Positions 23,081 to 34,818 of a stretch of DNA of 64,000 bases are shown in pieces. Origin of the DNA: Lunularia cruciata. Taxonomy: Eukaryota; Streptophyta; Marchantiopsida; Lunulariales; Lunulariaceae. Made by a program: the position numbers and the translations under genes. Numbering within the stretch: the stretch's first letter is position 1; each line of letters starts with the position of its first letter. The stretch covers positions 52,604,593-52,668,592 of the forward strand of contig OX419759.1 of assembly GCA_948567375.1 (NCBI GenBank), in the 5' to 3' direction. Below the pieces are notes generated by a model. The model was not told the origin of the DNA. It searched no databases and worked only from the letters and a program-made list of their open reading frames with translations.

Positions 23081-23764
23081 AGACAATGCTGTCATCAAAG
23101 GGAAATTGAAAAGGGTGGAGTTAACTAACATATCACCAATCCATGTATCTGATTCAAGGTGCAACTCCCTTTGAGTAGATACTCTTTGCCAAGGTGTTCC
23201 TTTGGGGCCTTGGAGGAATTTTGAGGCCATTTGGGTTATGGGTTAAGTGAATATGAAGGCCGGGTTACTACTAAAGCCTTAAGCAATCCTCACGTTTGAG
23301 ATTTAAGAGGTTTGATCCAATTCCAACCTCAACTCGTTCTAGTTTTGTACTCTTTTTCTTAAGGCAATAAAATAGGGTGACTGCACTTGAGACGAGTGTC
23401 GATTAGGGTAACATTTATTTGACGCTCTACTCTCTTTTGGTCTCTTCCTCTTCCATCATGAATAGTATGGATTTGTGATTCTTACTTTCAACCTGGAACC
23501 TTAAGAAATCGAGTGTATAGGTTTTGAAATTTCTAGCAAAAGACAATTCATACATCCCTTTTTTGCTCTAAATTCCAAATGATGTAACAACTGATAATTG
23601 GAAACAGAATAAGGGACTTTTCTCAAGGTCGAAGAGTGGTAGAGAGTATTACTTAAATGTCAAACTATAAAACTTGGCATAAAGACATTCAGTTGCAATG
23701 CGACTTGAAATAAGAATATCTCTCACGATAAAAATTAAAACTTAACTCTAATTATAATCTAAAA

Positions 23765-26225
23765 ATATAAATACGCAATGGCAATAATTTTGTTCCTTGA
23801 CTTTCATAATTCAACTATATTCACGAGCTTGAGGACCTTTCGATGCCGTCATCTTTTTCATCTATCTTCAATTTGAATGCACTTCCCTTGTGAAAGGTGC
23901 TCACAATTATTGACCCCAGTTACGAGAAATGAAGATTTTGTTTTGAATGCCCCTTTCGTCTTGTCATGTTACCGACCGGGGATCAACGGGTTGTATTCTC
24001 GTTTATATTACCATTTGCCGAAATATGAATTTCGGCTACGGCGACTGCCGAAGAAACGGATGTGCGATGCCGCGCAACGAGAGATTTGCACCATGGGAAT
24101 CGAGCTCCATGGTTCAAGGGGCCCGCATCTTCACTTTGGGGATGATGAACGCCTATACTGATATAGGGTTTGTTCGTGAATATTCTCTGACAGAGTACGT
24201 CAATCCATATGAGGATGAGGTATTTATTGGATCCTTTGTAGACTCTATGGTAGAGGTCCTATACTGATTCGCAGATTTTGTTCTATATCTCTTTTTACGA
24301 TGCGATCACGTTGCAAACCGTTACCATCAGGTTGTTTCGTTTGAGTAGACGTTTGGGACAAACCGTCGATTTGGACCGAAAACTACGTCAGCTGAACAAC
24401 TGAGATTGAGACTGATGCTGGTTAGTCTGAAATCGAACCCAATCTCATGAGAACGTACAATGAATGTCCCAAAGTTCAGACTTCATTAATTTCCATATCA
24501 ACATGGAACCTTACACATTAAAACTTAACACCGATAGCATTTACAGATAAGTTTGTTACTCATTTCTTCCCTGATAAGTAGATTGGCTCTTCAAAAGCAG
24601 CGGAGACTCCGTTATGCGGACCGGCCGGTGGATCATGCATAAACCTCCGAAAACCGGGAACTACAGAAGAATATCACGTTCTTCAACAGTAGAGTGGACT
24701 TCAATATTTATCACGTTATCGCTTTCACAAATTTGATATGAGATCCTCGCTGATGTGGCATTTTGCGTTCTATCTCTTGGCCCACACGGGCAATTGGAGC
24801 TTGTGGAAATTTTGTACGATCATATATTGATACGGGACAACCATTTTTTGCGAATTCCAGACCCTCATGTTTGGGTATCCATAATATAATCGTATCATTC
24901 CGATACCGTTACGATCTATACAGTTTGTTGCAGATCCACTTTGTAGCAAACCACGTATCTGAAGAAGCTCTCTACACCGTCTGGTATGGATGTCGGTTTT
25001 CTCCCTAGCCCCTTTCCTTTTTTGAACGTATTTATCAATCTCAAGCTAGAGTCTTGATTGATCAGCGTAAGTCGCCGTAGGCCATGATCTAGAAACTCTT
25101 TACCTGTAAAATCAACAATGATCATGCATTCCATCTGCACTTCGAAAGAACATTGAACAATGTAACAAAAGCTCGTTCACCAAAGCATACGTTTGAAATG
25201 ATCATGTAGACTGTCCTAGAAACGATTGTCTAGCTAGAACGGTATTTCTGGAGGCTGATGGTGATGACATTCACAAATGGCAGACTAAAGATGTCACCTG
25301 TCAAGCTATTAGCCGATCTGATAGGACCAACGCCACTGTTGTCCAGGGCTGCAAAGAGGTCATAATCTCTAGATCATCCACGATCGTTGCATGCGCTGAT
25401 ACATAATCAGGTTTCTCAGCACCCGTATACTCCACCATTGTATGAAGCTCCAGTACATATGTCTAATCTGATCTATATGTATGTGAAGGTCGGCTTACCA
25501 CGTAGGCCGTCCTACACTTAACCAATGACTTCGATAACTTCTGAGTGGTTTATGTATATGCAGTGGGAACGGACTGGAGCACATTGATGTACATCAAATT
25601 CATCCTTTGACCATGGATATCATATGAAACAGACCGTGACTTCATCGAATTTCAGCATGATGATTCTGATGATATAAATGTCGACCGCATTGGACCCGGT
25701 GTATAAACCTTTTGACTTGAGGCAGGTACACTCGTTCCAAACCAATATTTTATTAGTGAAGCTTTCCAATTCGTGTCCCATAACAAGTGGAGACATCGAT
25801 ATCTGTGTAGCTTCTGCTGTCATCACGTCCCTACTTTATTCTCGTGTAATCCTCTAAACCATTCGGCTCACGGATATTAAATAGTGAGTATAAAGAGAGA
25901 AGGGCGGATCGCGTAGATACCATGAAGCCCCATCAAGCCGTACAAGGGTGAGATAAAACTATATATGATAAATAAAAATATATACATAAAATTTACTATG
26001 TGAATTTGGGATGCTAGACTCCGCAGCGTAGTATCCGGCCCTTTTATATCGCGTTTCAGCGACCTGAATCGGCCGGAAGCTTGGTCCTGTAACGCGGTGC
26101 TTTGTATTCGTTCTACCTTGACTTTCTGATTTGATATGTGCCTTTCGGTCGTGCGTAGTATCAAACACGAATGCTGGCGCTCCATCTGAAATGCAATGGG
26201 CCAAATTATATTTTTTCAATTATAA
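23765..26225. repeat. T-family element, long copy B
   Basis: Near-identical partner of 10835-13345, in the same orientation. Small differences include a deletion of about 15 bp near 24759 (the 'tccgcagcg' region) and changes near 24180. Homology with copy A continues to 26301 and stops at 'aactttgcag', after which a copia fragment follows instead of the thaumatin-like gene. Confidence 0.75.
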
Positions 26226-26309
26226 TATAATATATGTGTTAAATTTTATTTACAAAATCATTGAACAATGACATCCATATTAGCCTTCACTAACTTTGCA
26301 GTAATATTT

Positions 26310-27285
26310 ACGTTCCATAACTCCGATTTGGACCAACTAGTGTAACATTAATTTTTTTTACATGGAGAATTGAAGGAGAGACTAACATACATCAACCTGA
26401 AGGTTTTGTGGTACCAAGGAAGGAAAACCTAGTTTGCAGGTTACAAAAGTATTTATACGGACTAAACCAAAGTCCAAGACTTTGGTACATGGAATTTGAT
26501 TCTTTCATATTGACACATGGATATAGAAGAAGTGAGCTGGATTTTTGAGTGTACCGTCAAGAAGCTAAGTGGAACTAGAGTATTTGATTTGATCACTTTG
26601 GTACTATATGTGGATGACATGTTGATTGCCATGGAGGTTATGGTTAAGGTGGAGAAATTGAAAGAAAAACTTAGTAAGGAGTTTGATATGAAGGATTTAT
26701 GTTCTTCAAAGGTGGTGCTTTGGATTGAAATCCACCAGGATAAGAGCAAAGGAAAGTTATGGATATCTCAAAGGAGATATTTGGAAAAGTTACTTGCTCA
26801 TGTTTGCATGGAAAATGCAAAACCTGTGAACACTCCAATGGCAAGTCATTTAAGGATATAGCTGGAGCAATGATCATCAAATGAGGAGGAGAGAAAAGTA
26901 ATGTCAAATATTCCTTATGAGTGCTATTTGGAGTTTAATGATGCTATGGTCGGCACTAGACCGGACATCTCACATGCTTTGATTATTGTGAGCATATACA
27001 TGGCAAATCTAGAGAAACAACATGTAGAAATTTGATGTGGATAGTTTGTTACTTGAAAGGGATTATAAATATTGGAATTTTCTTTGATGTGGAGAAGGGC
27101 CAAGAAGGAGAAATTATAGGGTATGTAGATTCTGATTTTGCAGGAAACTTGGATAAGAGAAGGTCTACAACATAATTTATTTTTACACTAGTGGTGCAGT
27201 AAGTTGGAAGTCTACTCTCTAATCTATTCTTGCTCTTTCTACTGCAGATGCAGAATATATGGCAACAACTAAGGCTACCAAAGAG
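26310..27285 (+). mobile_element. Ty1/copia fragment (RT to RNase H), decayed
   Basis: Plus-strand translation gives the copia RT block around 26517-26861 with the catalytic motif LYVDDMLIA, then MKDLCSSKVVLWIEI and ISQRRYLEKLL. Downstream come 'GTRPDISHA' (about 26955-26985) and 'YVDSDFAGNLDKRRSTT' (about 27121-27170), the RNase H start. Stops lie between these blocks, and the 5' part (gag, protease, integrase) and 3' end are missing. RNase H breaks off after 'EYMATTKATKEKH', where R3 begins. Confidence 0.85.
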
Positions 27286-29760
27286 AAACACAGGATTCAC
27301 ATTGGCAAAATTAATACTGCAGCTAGAGAGTTATATTTTAGATTCATCAATACTCCCTTCCTCACAATAAGAAAGTTTCTCAATAAAGAATTTTATCTCC
27401 TTGTGGCTTTTCCCTTTTCCATTTACCCTACCCTAAGACACTCAATAAACACTGCCAAATGTTGTGTTTACTTTTCCTTCTTGTCTTTTGCCTTTCTCTT
27501 TGCAGCTCTGAACTTCATTTTTTTGGCAAATATCTTCCATTATGACTCCTCCTTTGCTCCAATTTTCTTTGTTTGCAATACCTTCTAGCTTTGTTGTGTT
27601 TTTAAGTCTTTAATTTCCTCCCTTTTTGCTAGGCTAGTGGCCTCAATTTTGGCAAGTCTTATCCTAGTCCTTGTATCCATTACCTCCTTCCATATATTGC
27701 TATGGCTGTCAAAATTATGTGCAAATTCAAATGCAAACTCTGCATGTTTTGCAACACTTCTTGACATTTTCCTCCTCTTCCAAAAATCACCCTCAGCTTC
27801 CATCACCCCTTGCCCTAAATTACTCTCCTTTATGAATATCAGATTTTGCTGCTCTGTGGGTCTACCTCTCCTAGATGAATCATCATTTACTTCATCTCTT
27901 AATCTTTAATTGGATCTCCATGGAATTGAGACGGCAATGAGTCAAACTCAAAGGGAGTCATATTCTCATCCTCTAGCTCATCTACCATAGGTAAGGCATG
28001 GGTAGTCTCCTTTGGCCAGTGTCCTCCTTGGATACAGAGAACTGAAAGCTAATATGGAGTATTATGAGACGTGAAGCTATCCTCATCTCTTAAGAAACTC
28101 CCAAGAAACAACATAGCCTCCATCCTCCAAGACTCCTACTTCATCTCCTTATTTGCCAGCTTGCAAAATCATCAACAAAGCTATTCCCTCCAACACTTAT
28201 ATTTGCATCTACATCAACATTGATACTCTTGTCCTCAATTCCCATGGTAATTTCAAAAATATCATTCTCATCTCCAAGACCCATATTTAAAAATGAGGGA
28301 GGGAATATAATTTCTTTCTCCCCAAACATGATATCCATTTGGTAGCAATGAGGACCACAAAAATTCCATTTATTGTCACTGACCAACCCTCATTTGATTT
28401 CCATTTCAGTGATCTCTCCCCTATGCACTTCTCCCTCCAGTCTTTGGCAAAAATCTTGTTTAATTTTGCACCCTTCATAGTTTTGGAAAACCCAATACCT
28501 AAAGTCATCAAATGATTGGTATATACAAGAATGTTGTGCTCTTTTGCACCACCTGCTTCCCATCATCTTCCCTCTGTCTTTGTCTAAAGTGCTTTGAACC
28601 CTTGATGTAGTCAAAAAGTTGCATACAGTGATGAGGAATCATACAAAACCAATCATCAAATTGTTGCTACTGCTTTGTTTATTGGTAAAGATTTGCTTGA
28701 GGCTTGAGGAATTTTATCTACATATCCTCTACATCTCATCATAGGAGAAGGCACATTTCTTGGAGGATTCAACAGAGGAAGCTTATTTAGAGGACAAGGC
28801 ATACAAGACCAGTTATTCATGGAAGGAGGAGGCACTACTAATACAATTCTCAAAAAACTTAGAAATCTCAAGTTTGGACTAACATTTTAAGGAAGTTGTA
28901 CAATATGATGGATAAGAAGGTGCACTCAGTGATAAAGATTCAGTATGATCTAGACTGTTTTCTAAAAATTTACATGTGTTTGGAGGAGCTACAAAAGAAA
29001 TTGGAGCATAAATAACCATCTTTAAATTGATATATATATATATATATAGTTGAACCAATTCTACGCGATCAAAGTATCAAGATTAAAATCTGCAAAGTTG
29101 GCACACGTATGCACAAAATAAGCAACAAGGACATCCTTGATTTCTTGATATGCAGGCCAAAGGGGTCTCTAGTTTTTGAACATGGATGATTGCAAATTGA
29201 ACCTCTAGCTGTGGAAAAAACTACTTCGACTTTGAATTTGAATCTCAATTTCACTTGCAAGAGGAAAAAATCTATAATGAAAGGGTAAAGGCATCTTCAA
29301 ATTTTGACATTTGAAAGTGGAAAACCAAAGCACCCTATTCTTTCACATGACAATTTTTTTATATTTGGGACCATTAAACGCAGAACTCCTTATTTCCATG
29401 TGTCCATTATTTAGAAAACCATCTGTAATATTTGAATTCATTTTTAGCTTTGTATGCATGACTCCTTAAATACCATTTTATTTTACATAATCCTTTGTCC
29501 CGGATAAAATAAAATATCTCATATCAGGGTGATGTTTTTCTATGGACGGTACTGGAATTGTGTGTGCCCTATTTGTGGGACACCCTAGCTTTCTATTTTC
29601 AGGACCAGCCTGCAGTTATCTTCAAGATTTTTTTCAACGGAAGCGTCGTATTGTTCCACTACGGATAATTTGTAATTTTTACACTATTCTCTATAACTAT
29701 CAACAACTTTCACTCAAGTAGGAAATTTTTCATTTTTCAATTTATGATTTTCATATAGAA
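27285..29760. repeat. R3 repeat, copy 1
   Basis: Also present at 45515-47932 and 51080-53530. The minus strand keeps short frames in more than one copy: 27585-27806 with block 'KMSRSVAKHAEFAFEFAHNF' (also at 51375-51680), 28141-28386 with 'MGLGDENDI' (also 46364-46576, 51939-52190) and 28656-28871 with 'NWSCMPCPLNKLPLLNPP' (also 52507-52728). These look like remains of one minus-strand protein of unknown family with a charged, possibly DNA-binding or coiled-coil C-terminal part. No intact gene remains. Confidence 0.7.
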
Positions 29761-29999
29761 TTTGAATTTTCATAAGGGTACACTCAGCTAGATCATTCTC
29801 GCCTTCAAAATTAATACACTCATTGTTAAAATGGTCAATCTGAAAGTCATCAAGAAAAATAATGTCAAAACCATTTTTTAAATTAATAAGCTAAAGATTT
29901 TATTTTCTTTAAACAATTTTGAAATGGAAAATTTAAAAAATATTGATATTTTCACTTTTTGTAATCTTATCGAAATGCTGTAGTAATAATTATGTGCAG

Positions 30000-31112
30000 T
30001 GCATTAGAACTTACTAATTGATTGTGTAAAAACATACATTCGCAATCGCAACAGATTTGATCCTTGATTTTCATAATTCAACGATATTCCATGAGCCTCC
30101 GGACCTTTCAATGCGGTTATATTATTCATCGATATTCAACTTGTGACAATGTTTTTGACCATAGATTGAGACGTGACTGATGTTAATTCGAATTCTAGAT
30201 CCTCATGTTTCTGTATCAATATTGTAATTGTATACCGTTAAAATCTACACAGCTCTCATCTTACGCGTGGGTACTATCAGATAACAAGTGGAGACATCCA
30301 TGTCTCTACTTCATTCTCTTATAACCCACCAAACCTTCGGCTGACGATGTACATTTATATCAGACTTCTGTTGATAAAACGAGTGTAAAGTAGGAATACC
30401 AATCCATATGTAGATCAAAATTCACAACACATATTCGAGTAGATCAGCTGTGTTGCACAACTTTTTTAAGCTCTAATTTATATCAAAGATTTGTACTTAA
30501 TTCAGTGATTGAGTGATTCATTTTGACTATTTGAGTACTTTTTTGAGTGCTTCATGTACCCTATCTAAGCAACTTCTGAGTTAATGATATCAATCATTCA
30601 TACTATTTGAGTTGGCCATTGTGTCATTCATTTAGACTCTTCGCGTGCTTGTTTGAGTGCTTCATTGACCCTCTTAAAGGCAACATTTGGATCGAGTGAA
30701 CTCTACATGAAGTCACTGCGATTGGATATGATAATTCATTTAGACTCTTCGCGTGCTTGTTTGAGTGCTTCATTGACTCTCTTAAAGGCAACATTTGGAT
30801 CGAGTGAACTCTACATGAAGTCACTGCGATTGGATATGATAGATCCTACAAATGATAGTTTGATGAACTCGGGTATAAACTCTAGATATGAGTCAGTTGT
30901 GTGAACGTTCAGTTAAAGTTTGCTTTGAAAACTTGCGGATGCTAGACTCCACATTGTAGACAGTAATATCTGGCCCTTTCAAATCGCGTTTAATGGGTCG
31001 TATGTACATGTTCCCTGCTATGTGAAATTTTTTTTCCCTAGTCTTATGTGATACGTGTGGTTTGGTGGTGCGGAGTATAACATATCATTAATGATCAAAT
31101 TATATTATTTCT
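30000..31112. repeat. T-family element, short derivative C
   Basis: The left end matches 10835-10985 ('tttgatccttgattttcata') and the right end matches 13130-13345 and 1-290. The middle keeps only scattered blocks of the long form, e.g. around 30200-30260 and 30280-30350. It also carries its own minisatellite at 30626-30841. It ends at 'tatttctataag', fused to an LBD-gene copy. Confidence 0.7.
30626..30841. repeat. 108 bp minisatellite, 2 units
   Basis: Two nearly identical 108 bp units beginning 'attcatttagactcttcgcg' at 30626 and 30734, with a degenerate third unit upstream (about 30510-30600). The related element at 54430-54540 has one such unit. Because 108 is a multiple of three, both strands show fake repeated open frames here. 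Confidence 0.9.
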
Positions 31113-31230
31113 ATAAGGAATAACACAGTGCCGCTGGAGGTTGAGATATCCAGGCAAACCTGTGGATTTCCGGAGTTGGGGAACATCGCGCAGCCTGGGA
31201 TGTGGCCATCCAGGCTTCTCGGTAATACCT
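31113..31230 (+). pseudogene. LBD gene 3' coding fragment (5'-truncated duplicate)
   Basis: Matches 60350-60467, the C-terminal coding candidate of the LBD gene: frame 'GFPELGNIAQPGMWPSRLLG' ending in the same TAG. The LOB domain and everything upstream are absent. The 5' end is fused to the T element end at 31112, so there is no start codon and no DNA-binding domain. It is a relic of a segmental duplication. Confidence 0.75.
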
Positions 31231-32997
31231 TTTAGAAATGAGTGGGCAGATTTGAGTGCAGGTAACGGGGGATCTAACTGGGAATGAGAATTCGATGTCA
31301 ACACAGCACAGAAGTTTCTACAGAGTTTCAGAAGACAGAACAAAGGAGAGTAAGAGGCGATAATTTCGACCACGACGTTAGTGGAGGAGTCTCCTGCTCA
31401 CATGTGTCACGGTCCTTAAGGCTCCCGTTTCCATCTGGTATAGCGTCCAGGAAAAGAGGCTTTGAAGAAGACACTTGGTTAAGTTCTGTGTCATGCATCT
31501 CACCAGCATCATGGGACTTAATGACCGAAAGTCATGACCTTCAAACCCGAGTGCAGGAACGGGATCCAAAACAGAGATCTATGATAACCGAAATTGGGCT
31601 CCAGGCATAGGAGACGCTTAACAGAGGATCCCTGGTAGGATGTGTACATCCGTAGCGATTCACAGAATTTCAGTTAATGTACATATAGCACACTCTAGTC
31701 GTACTCCCGAAGTACTTGCGGAATGAAAATGAACGGGATGCGGTTCTTTTCCCCTGGGTATGTCCTAGCTCGAGCGATACATCCCACATACAACATCGGA
31801 ACAACTTGGAACACCCTAGTTCGTTGGCAATGTTCCAGAGTGTGCCATTCTTCTAGACGAATAGTGAGCTAGCCCAACTCCTCGACACCTTAGCTCACGG
31901 TTATATGTGTTCGCAAGTCACAACTAGCTATAGCAAACCAATTGTTGAGTGAGATTCAGAATTCTTAATTCAGAATGATTTGTCCGATTTACCGGATCAT
32001 AAATGGTGCACTGTCAGTGCGACTGCATTATACCCAACATGTTAGTTAGCTATAGAGACTGCGACATGTATACGAGATACGTATGGATGACTTAGACGAG
32101 TCATTCTGGTAGTCCGATGCCAGTTTCTTACGTGATGACCAATGGTAATAAAGATCCGATGTCTTTTGATGTCGATTATCGTATCGAGTTTCTGGATTAT
32201 TTCCGGAGGCACATCTATTATATTGAAATGAATCAGTGGAGGAATGGATTTGCTTCTCACCTCCACCTTCAGGCATTGGAGAATCATCCACTTGAGTTCA
32301 GGATATGGAATCAGCGGAGTTGCTCTGATCCTGCGTAGAGTTTACACTCGTACTGGATTGGAGCGGCGCAGATGGTGTGTTCTTGGGTGCTGTGTTTCTC
32401 GATTTTCAATCAGAATCATGCCCGCATGAGACTACAGGATACAAAACAAAGTTGTACGGTGTCCACCGAGATGACGCGATACATAGAATATCAACGAGTC
32501 TTTGACGTAGATATCTTTTGATTGCCTCCAGAGAGCTACACTGAAAAATATTGGACATGTCTTAAATCTACTCCGCGATTCCTGTAATACAGTACATGGA
32601 GTATTCCGGCGGCTGCCATATCTGAATAGGGGTACCTGTTCATATTTGCAAACAACACTGTGAGACGTTCCATCTGTGAATAGTAATGCACATCTACAGA
32701 ACTAAAATCATTCTGGATTGTACAACGCCTGATGGATCTCAATTGCAAGACTATTAGATACCCGATTCATTGAATCGAAGACCACCTTCAGTTTAGAAAT
32801 GTTCCTCTACAATGATAGTATATCCGATTTGCGGATGTAACTTGTGACTTATCCGTCCTGAAATATAAGCAAGAGCTTGCCCTTTTTGTATAAGGTATAA
32901 ATTTACATAGAAATCATCGAACAAATTATTAACGGAGCTTTAATGATTGTTCACTCGCTAAAGCTATAACCATTTGAAATTTGAAGAAGTATTATCT

Positions 32998-33075
32998 AAA
33001 GAAGGGCACGGGACAGGGTTGTGCCAAACGAGTGACTCCATTCGTTTTGCACAATCCTGTCCCATGCCCGTCTTT
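32998..33075. ncRNA. Long foldback, candidate small-RNA precursor (left copy)
   Basis: Two 37-nt arms (32998-33034 and 33039-33075) separated by a 4-nt loop 'actc'. The arms pair with only three mismatches and two G-U pairs (left 'ggacagggttgtgc', right 'gcacaatcctgtcc'). The duplicate at 63096-63173 is even better paired. The short loop is unusual for a plant microRNA precursor, so a relic of a small inverted-repeat transposon is an equal possibility. Confidence 0.5.
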
Positions 33076-33547
33076 ACTACGAGACAATGCGGTTCTTCTT
33101 TGAAGCACATTGCTCATGTAGCATAATCTATCTAGTTCACATCTGGTTTGTGGTTCTACAATTGATTAGTCTCTAAATACTTCTCTTTGATGGATGCATA
33201 GATGTACATTTCTACATCATTATCATTATTCATGCTCTACTAATAGTTCTCTGCTCCATCTACTATGGCTTGTTCTACAGTCTCTTTCTCATTAATAATC
33301 CTTGAAGTCTCTTTGATTTGAAGACAATCATCATCTTGCATTTCCAAATCAACAAATTCTCCCTGTTGAATCAACTAATGTATATTATGTCTCCTTGTCC
33401 CCATTGTGTTCCAATTTACACTTAGATTTTAAAAATCTCTTCTAGTATCTCAGTGCTCTGCATTTCTACACCAAGAAAAAGCTTCTATCACTCTTGATGC
33501 ATTGCAAAATGTGTATCCATACCTATCAAACACTTTTATAAATACCG

Positions 33548-33786
33548 ATGCAAATCTATAAAACATTTACAACATAGAACGAACACAAAAAGGGATACAA
33601 AACATTTCTACAGATTTCCTCTTGTTGCAAATCTAGTTGCATGAAGTAAAAAATGGAAGACCTTTATGCTAGTATGCACGTTCTAAGTTAATGAAAATTT
33701 TGAGAGTGTTGCTTGGCCTTACTTCTCCAGATTACTACTCTCCCGTCTCGCTGCTCAAGCTTTTTTGACTAGGCTTCAAACATCTT
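33548..33786. repeat. R4 repeat, left half
   Basis: Matches 19925-20156 and 63655-63890, including 'cacaaaaagggatac' and 'ttgcttggccttacttctcc'. Its right half lies at 39123-40095, on the other side of the peroxidase gene. Confidence 0.8.
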
Positions 33787-34216
33787 GATGAAATAAACGA
33801 CTTACTCAAAGGTACGACTTAACTACTCTAATTAATTGAATATAAGGTGTTATCTATAAACTCTCACACCTCTAATATAGGTACATGTATATCAATGCAT
33901 ATGTACTTCTCTCTTAAAAGTATTTTCAATAATTCAATCTAAGGGATTTGGGGGTAATGTAAAAAAGCAGTAACTATTTGTACAGTAAGTGAGGAAAAAT
34001 TTTATGGACGTGATGAGAGTATGCGATAAGGGATATTTTATGTTACCCACACTACATCCACCCTTACTAGATCAGAAGAAGAGAGATGATTAGTTATATT
34101 TGATGGTAGGCTGAGGCTTACCGATGGGTTTCTAAGCTTTAGTTAGAAAGAGATAATGAATATTCCACAAGTTAATACTCTTCCACCTCTAAAATGATTA
34201 ATTATACTATAATTAC

Positions 34217-34274
34217 CTCTAACTAATCTAACTCGGAAACATCAACTCTAACTAATCTAACGCGGAAACATCAA
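34217..34274. repeat. 29 bp tandem duplication (2 copies)
   Basis: Two adjacent units starting 'ctctaactaatctaac', differing by one base (ctcgg versus gcgg). Simple recent duplication. Confidence 0.85.
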
Positions 34275-34473
34275 CCCACCATTGAAATAGAAATTTCTTC
34301 CAAACACTGCAGCCCGGACTATAAACGTGTAAATTTCTTTTTCGTATTCGTACTATTCATATATGTAAAAGTTTTTTTTACAATACCCTAACAGAAAACT
34401 TGCGGGCAGTGATTCGGGGTCCCATCAGAAATTCGTAAATTTCCCATTTGAATCCCCCAATGTCCATTAAAAC

Positions 34474-34818
34474 ATGAAACTTGTGTCACCGTCCACGGAG
34501 CGATCCTCAGGTAATCACCGGGGCTTCGCTCCCAATCACGCTGGAGAAGGGCCTCCAAATCTCCCTCCAAATCTCCGTGGGGGCGGAGTCTCTTGTGAGA
34601 AAGTTCACGATGACCACAGTGGCCACGGTTACCTTGAGGCCCAGATGGACTTCGTGGTTAACAACAACAACCCGGTTGCCTTCGGTCAAGCACCGTCCAT
34701 TTCGGGCGGACAGCAAACCATCTCCGTACCAAAGGTGTGTGGTGCCCGTGGGTGTTGGGAAGTCACGTCTTCACCTATATGTACATGCAAAGGGTTCGTT
34801 CTAATGTCGAATTCGTAG
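34474..34818 (+). other. GC-rich open stretch, possible exon of unknown gene
   Basis: A 114-codon open frame in a roughly 350 bp island clearly richer in GC than its AT-rich surroundings. It includes 'DFVVNNNNPVAFGQAPSISG' and a possible donor ('aag|gtgtgt') at about 34735. Overlapping frames on both strands are also open (34481-34804 plus, 34507-34716 minus), so strand and frame are undecided. No family is recognised. It could be an exon or a gene relic. Confidence 0.25.

Larger units (their letters stand above)
31113..33995. repeat. Segmental duplicate of the LBD 3' flank, left copy
   Basis: Collinear with 60350-64000 at high identity. The left copy lacks about 610 bp (60855-61467), 26 bp near 61640 and about 232 bp (62548-62779). 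Frames such as 31284-31610 are open here but broken in the right copy, so I do not call them genes. The segment leads directly into the peroxidase locus. Confidence 0.85.

Noticed and set aside
26517-26861. 114-codon frame as a host gene
   Set aside because: It is the copia reverse transcriptase (LYVDDMLIA), flanked by stops and further copia blocks.
31284-31610. 108-codon open frame in the LBD-flank duplicate
   Set aside because: The same frame in the right copy is interrupted by a stop codon (TGA near 60752), and the region appears to be 3' flank of the LBD gene. No family is recognised.
32117-32338. 73-codon open frame (plus strand)
   Set aside because: The duplicate near 61995 has a frameshifting deletion in the same reading frame, so coding is not conserved.
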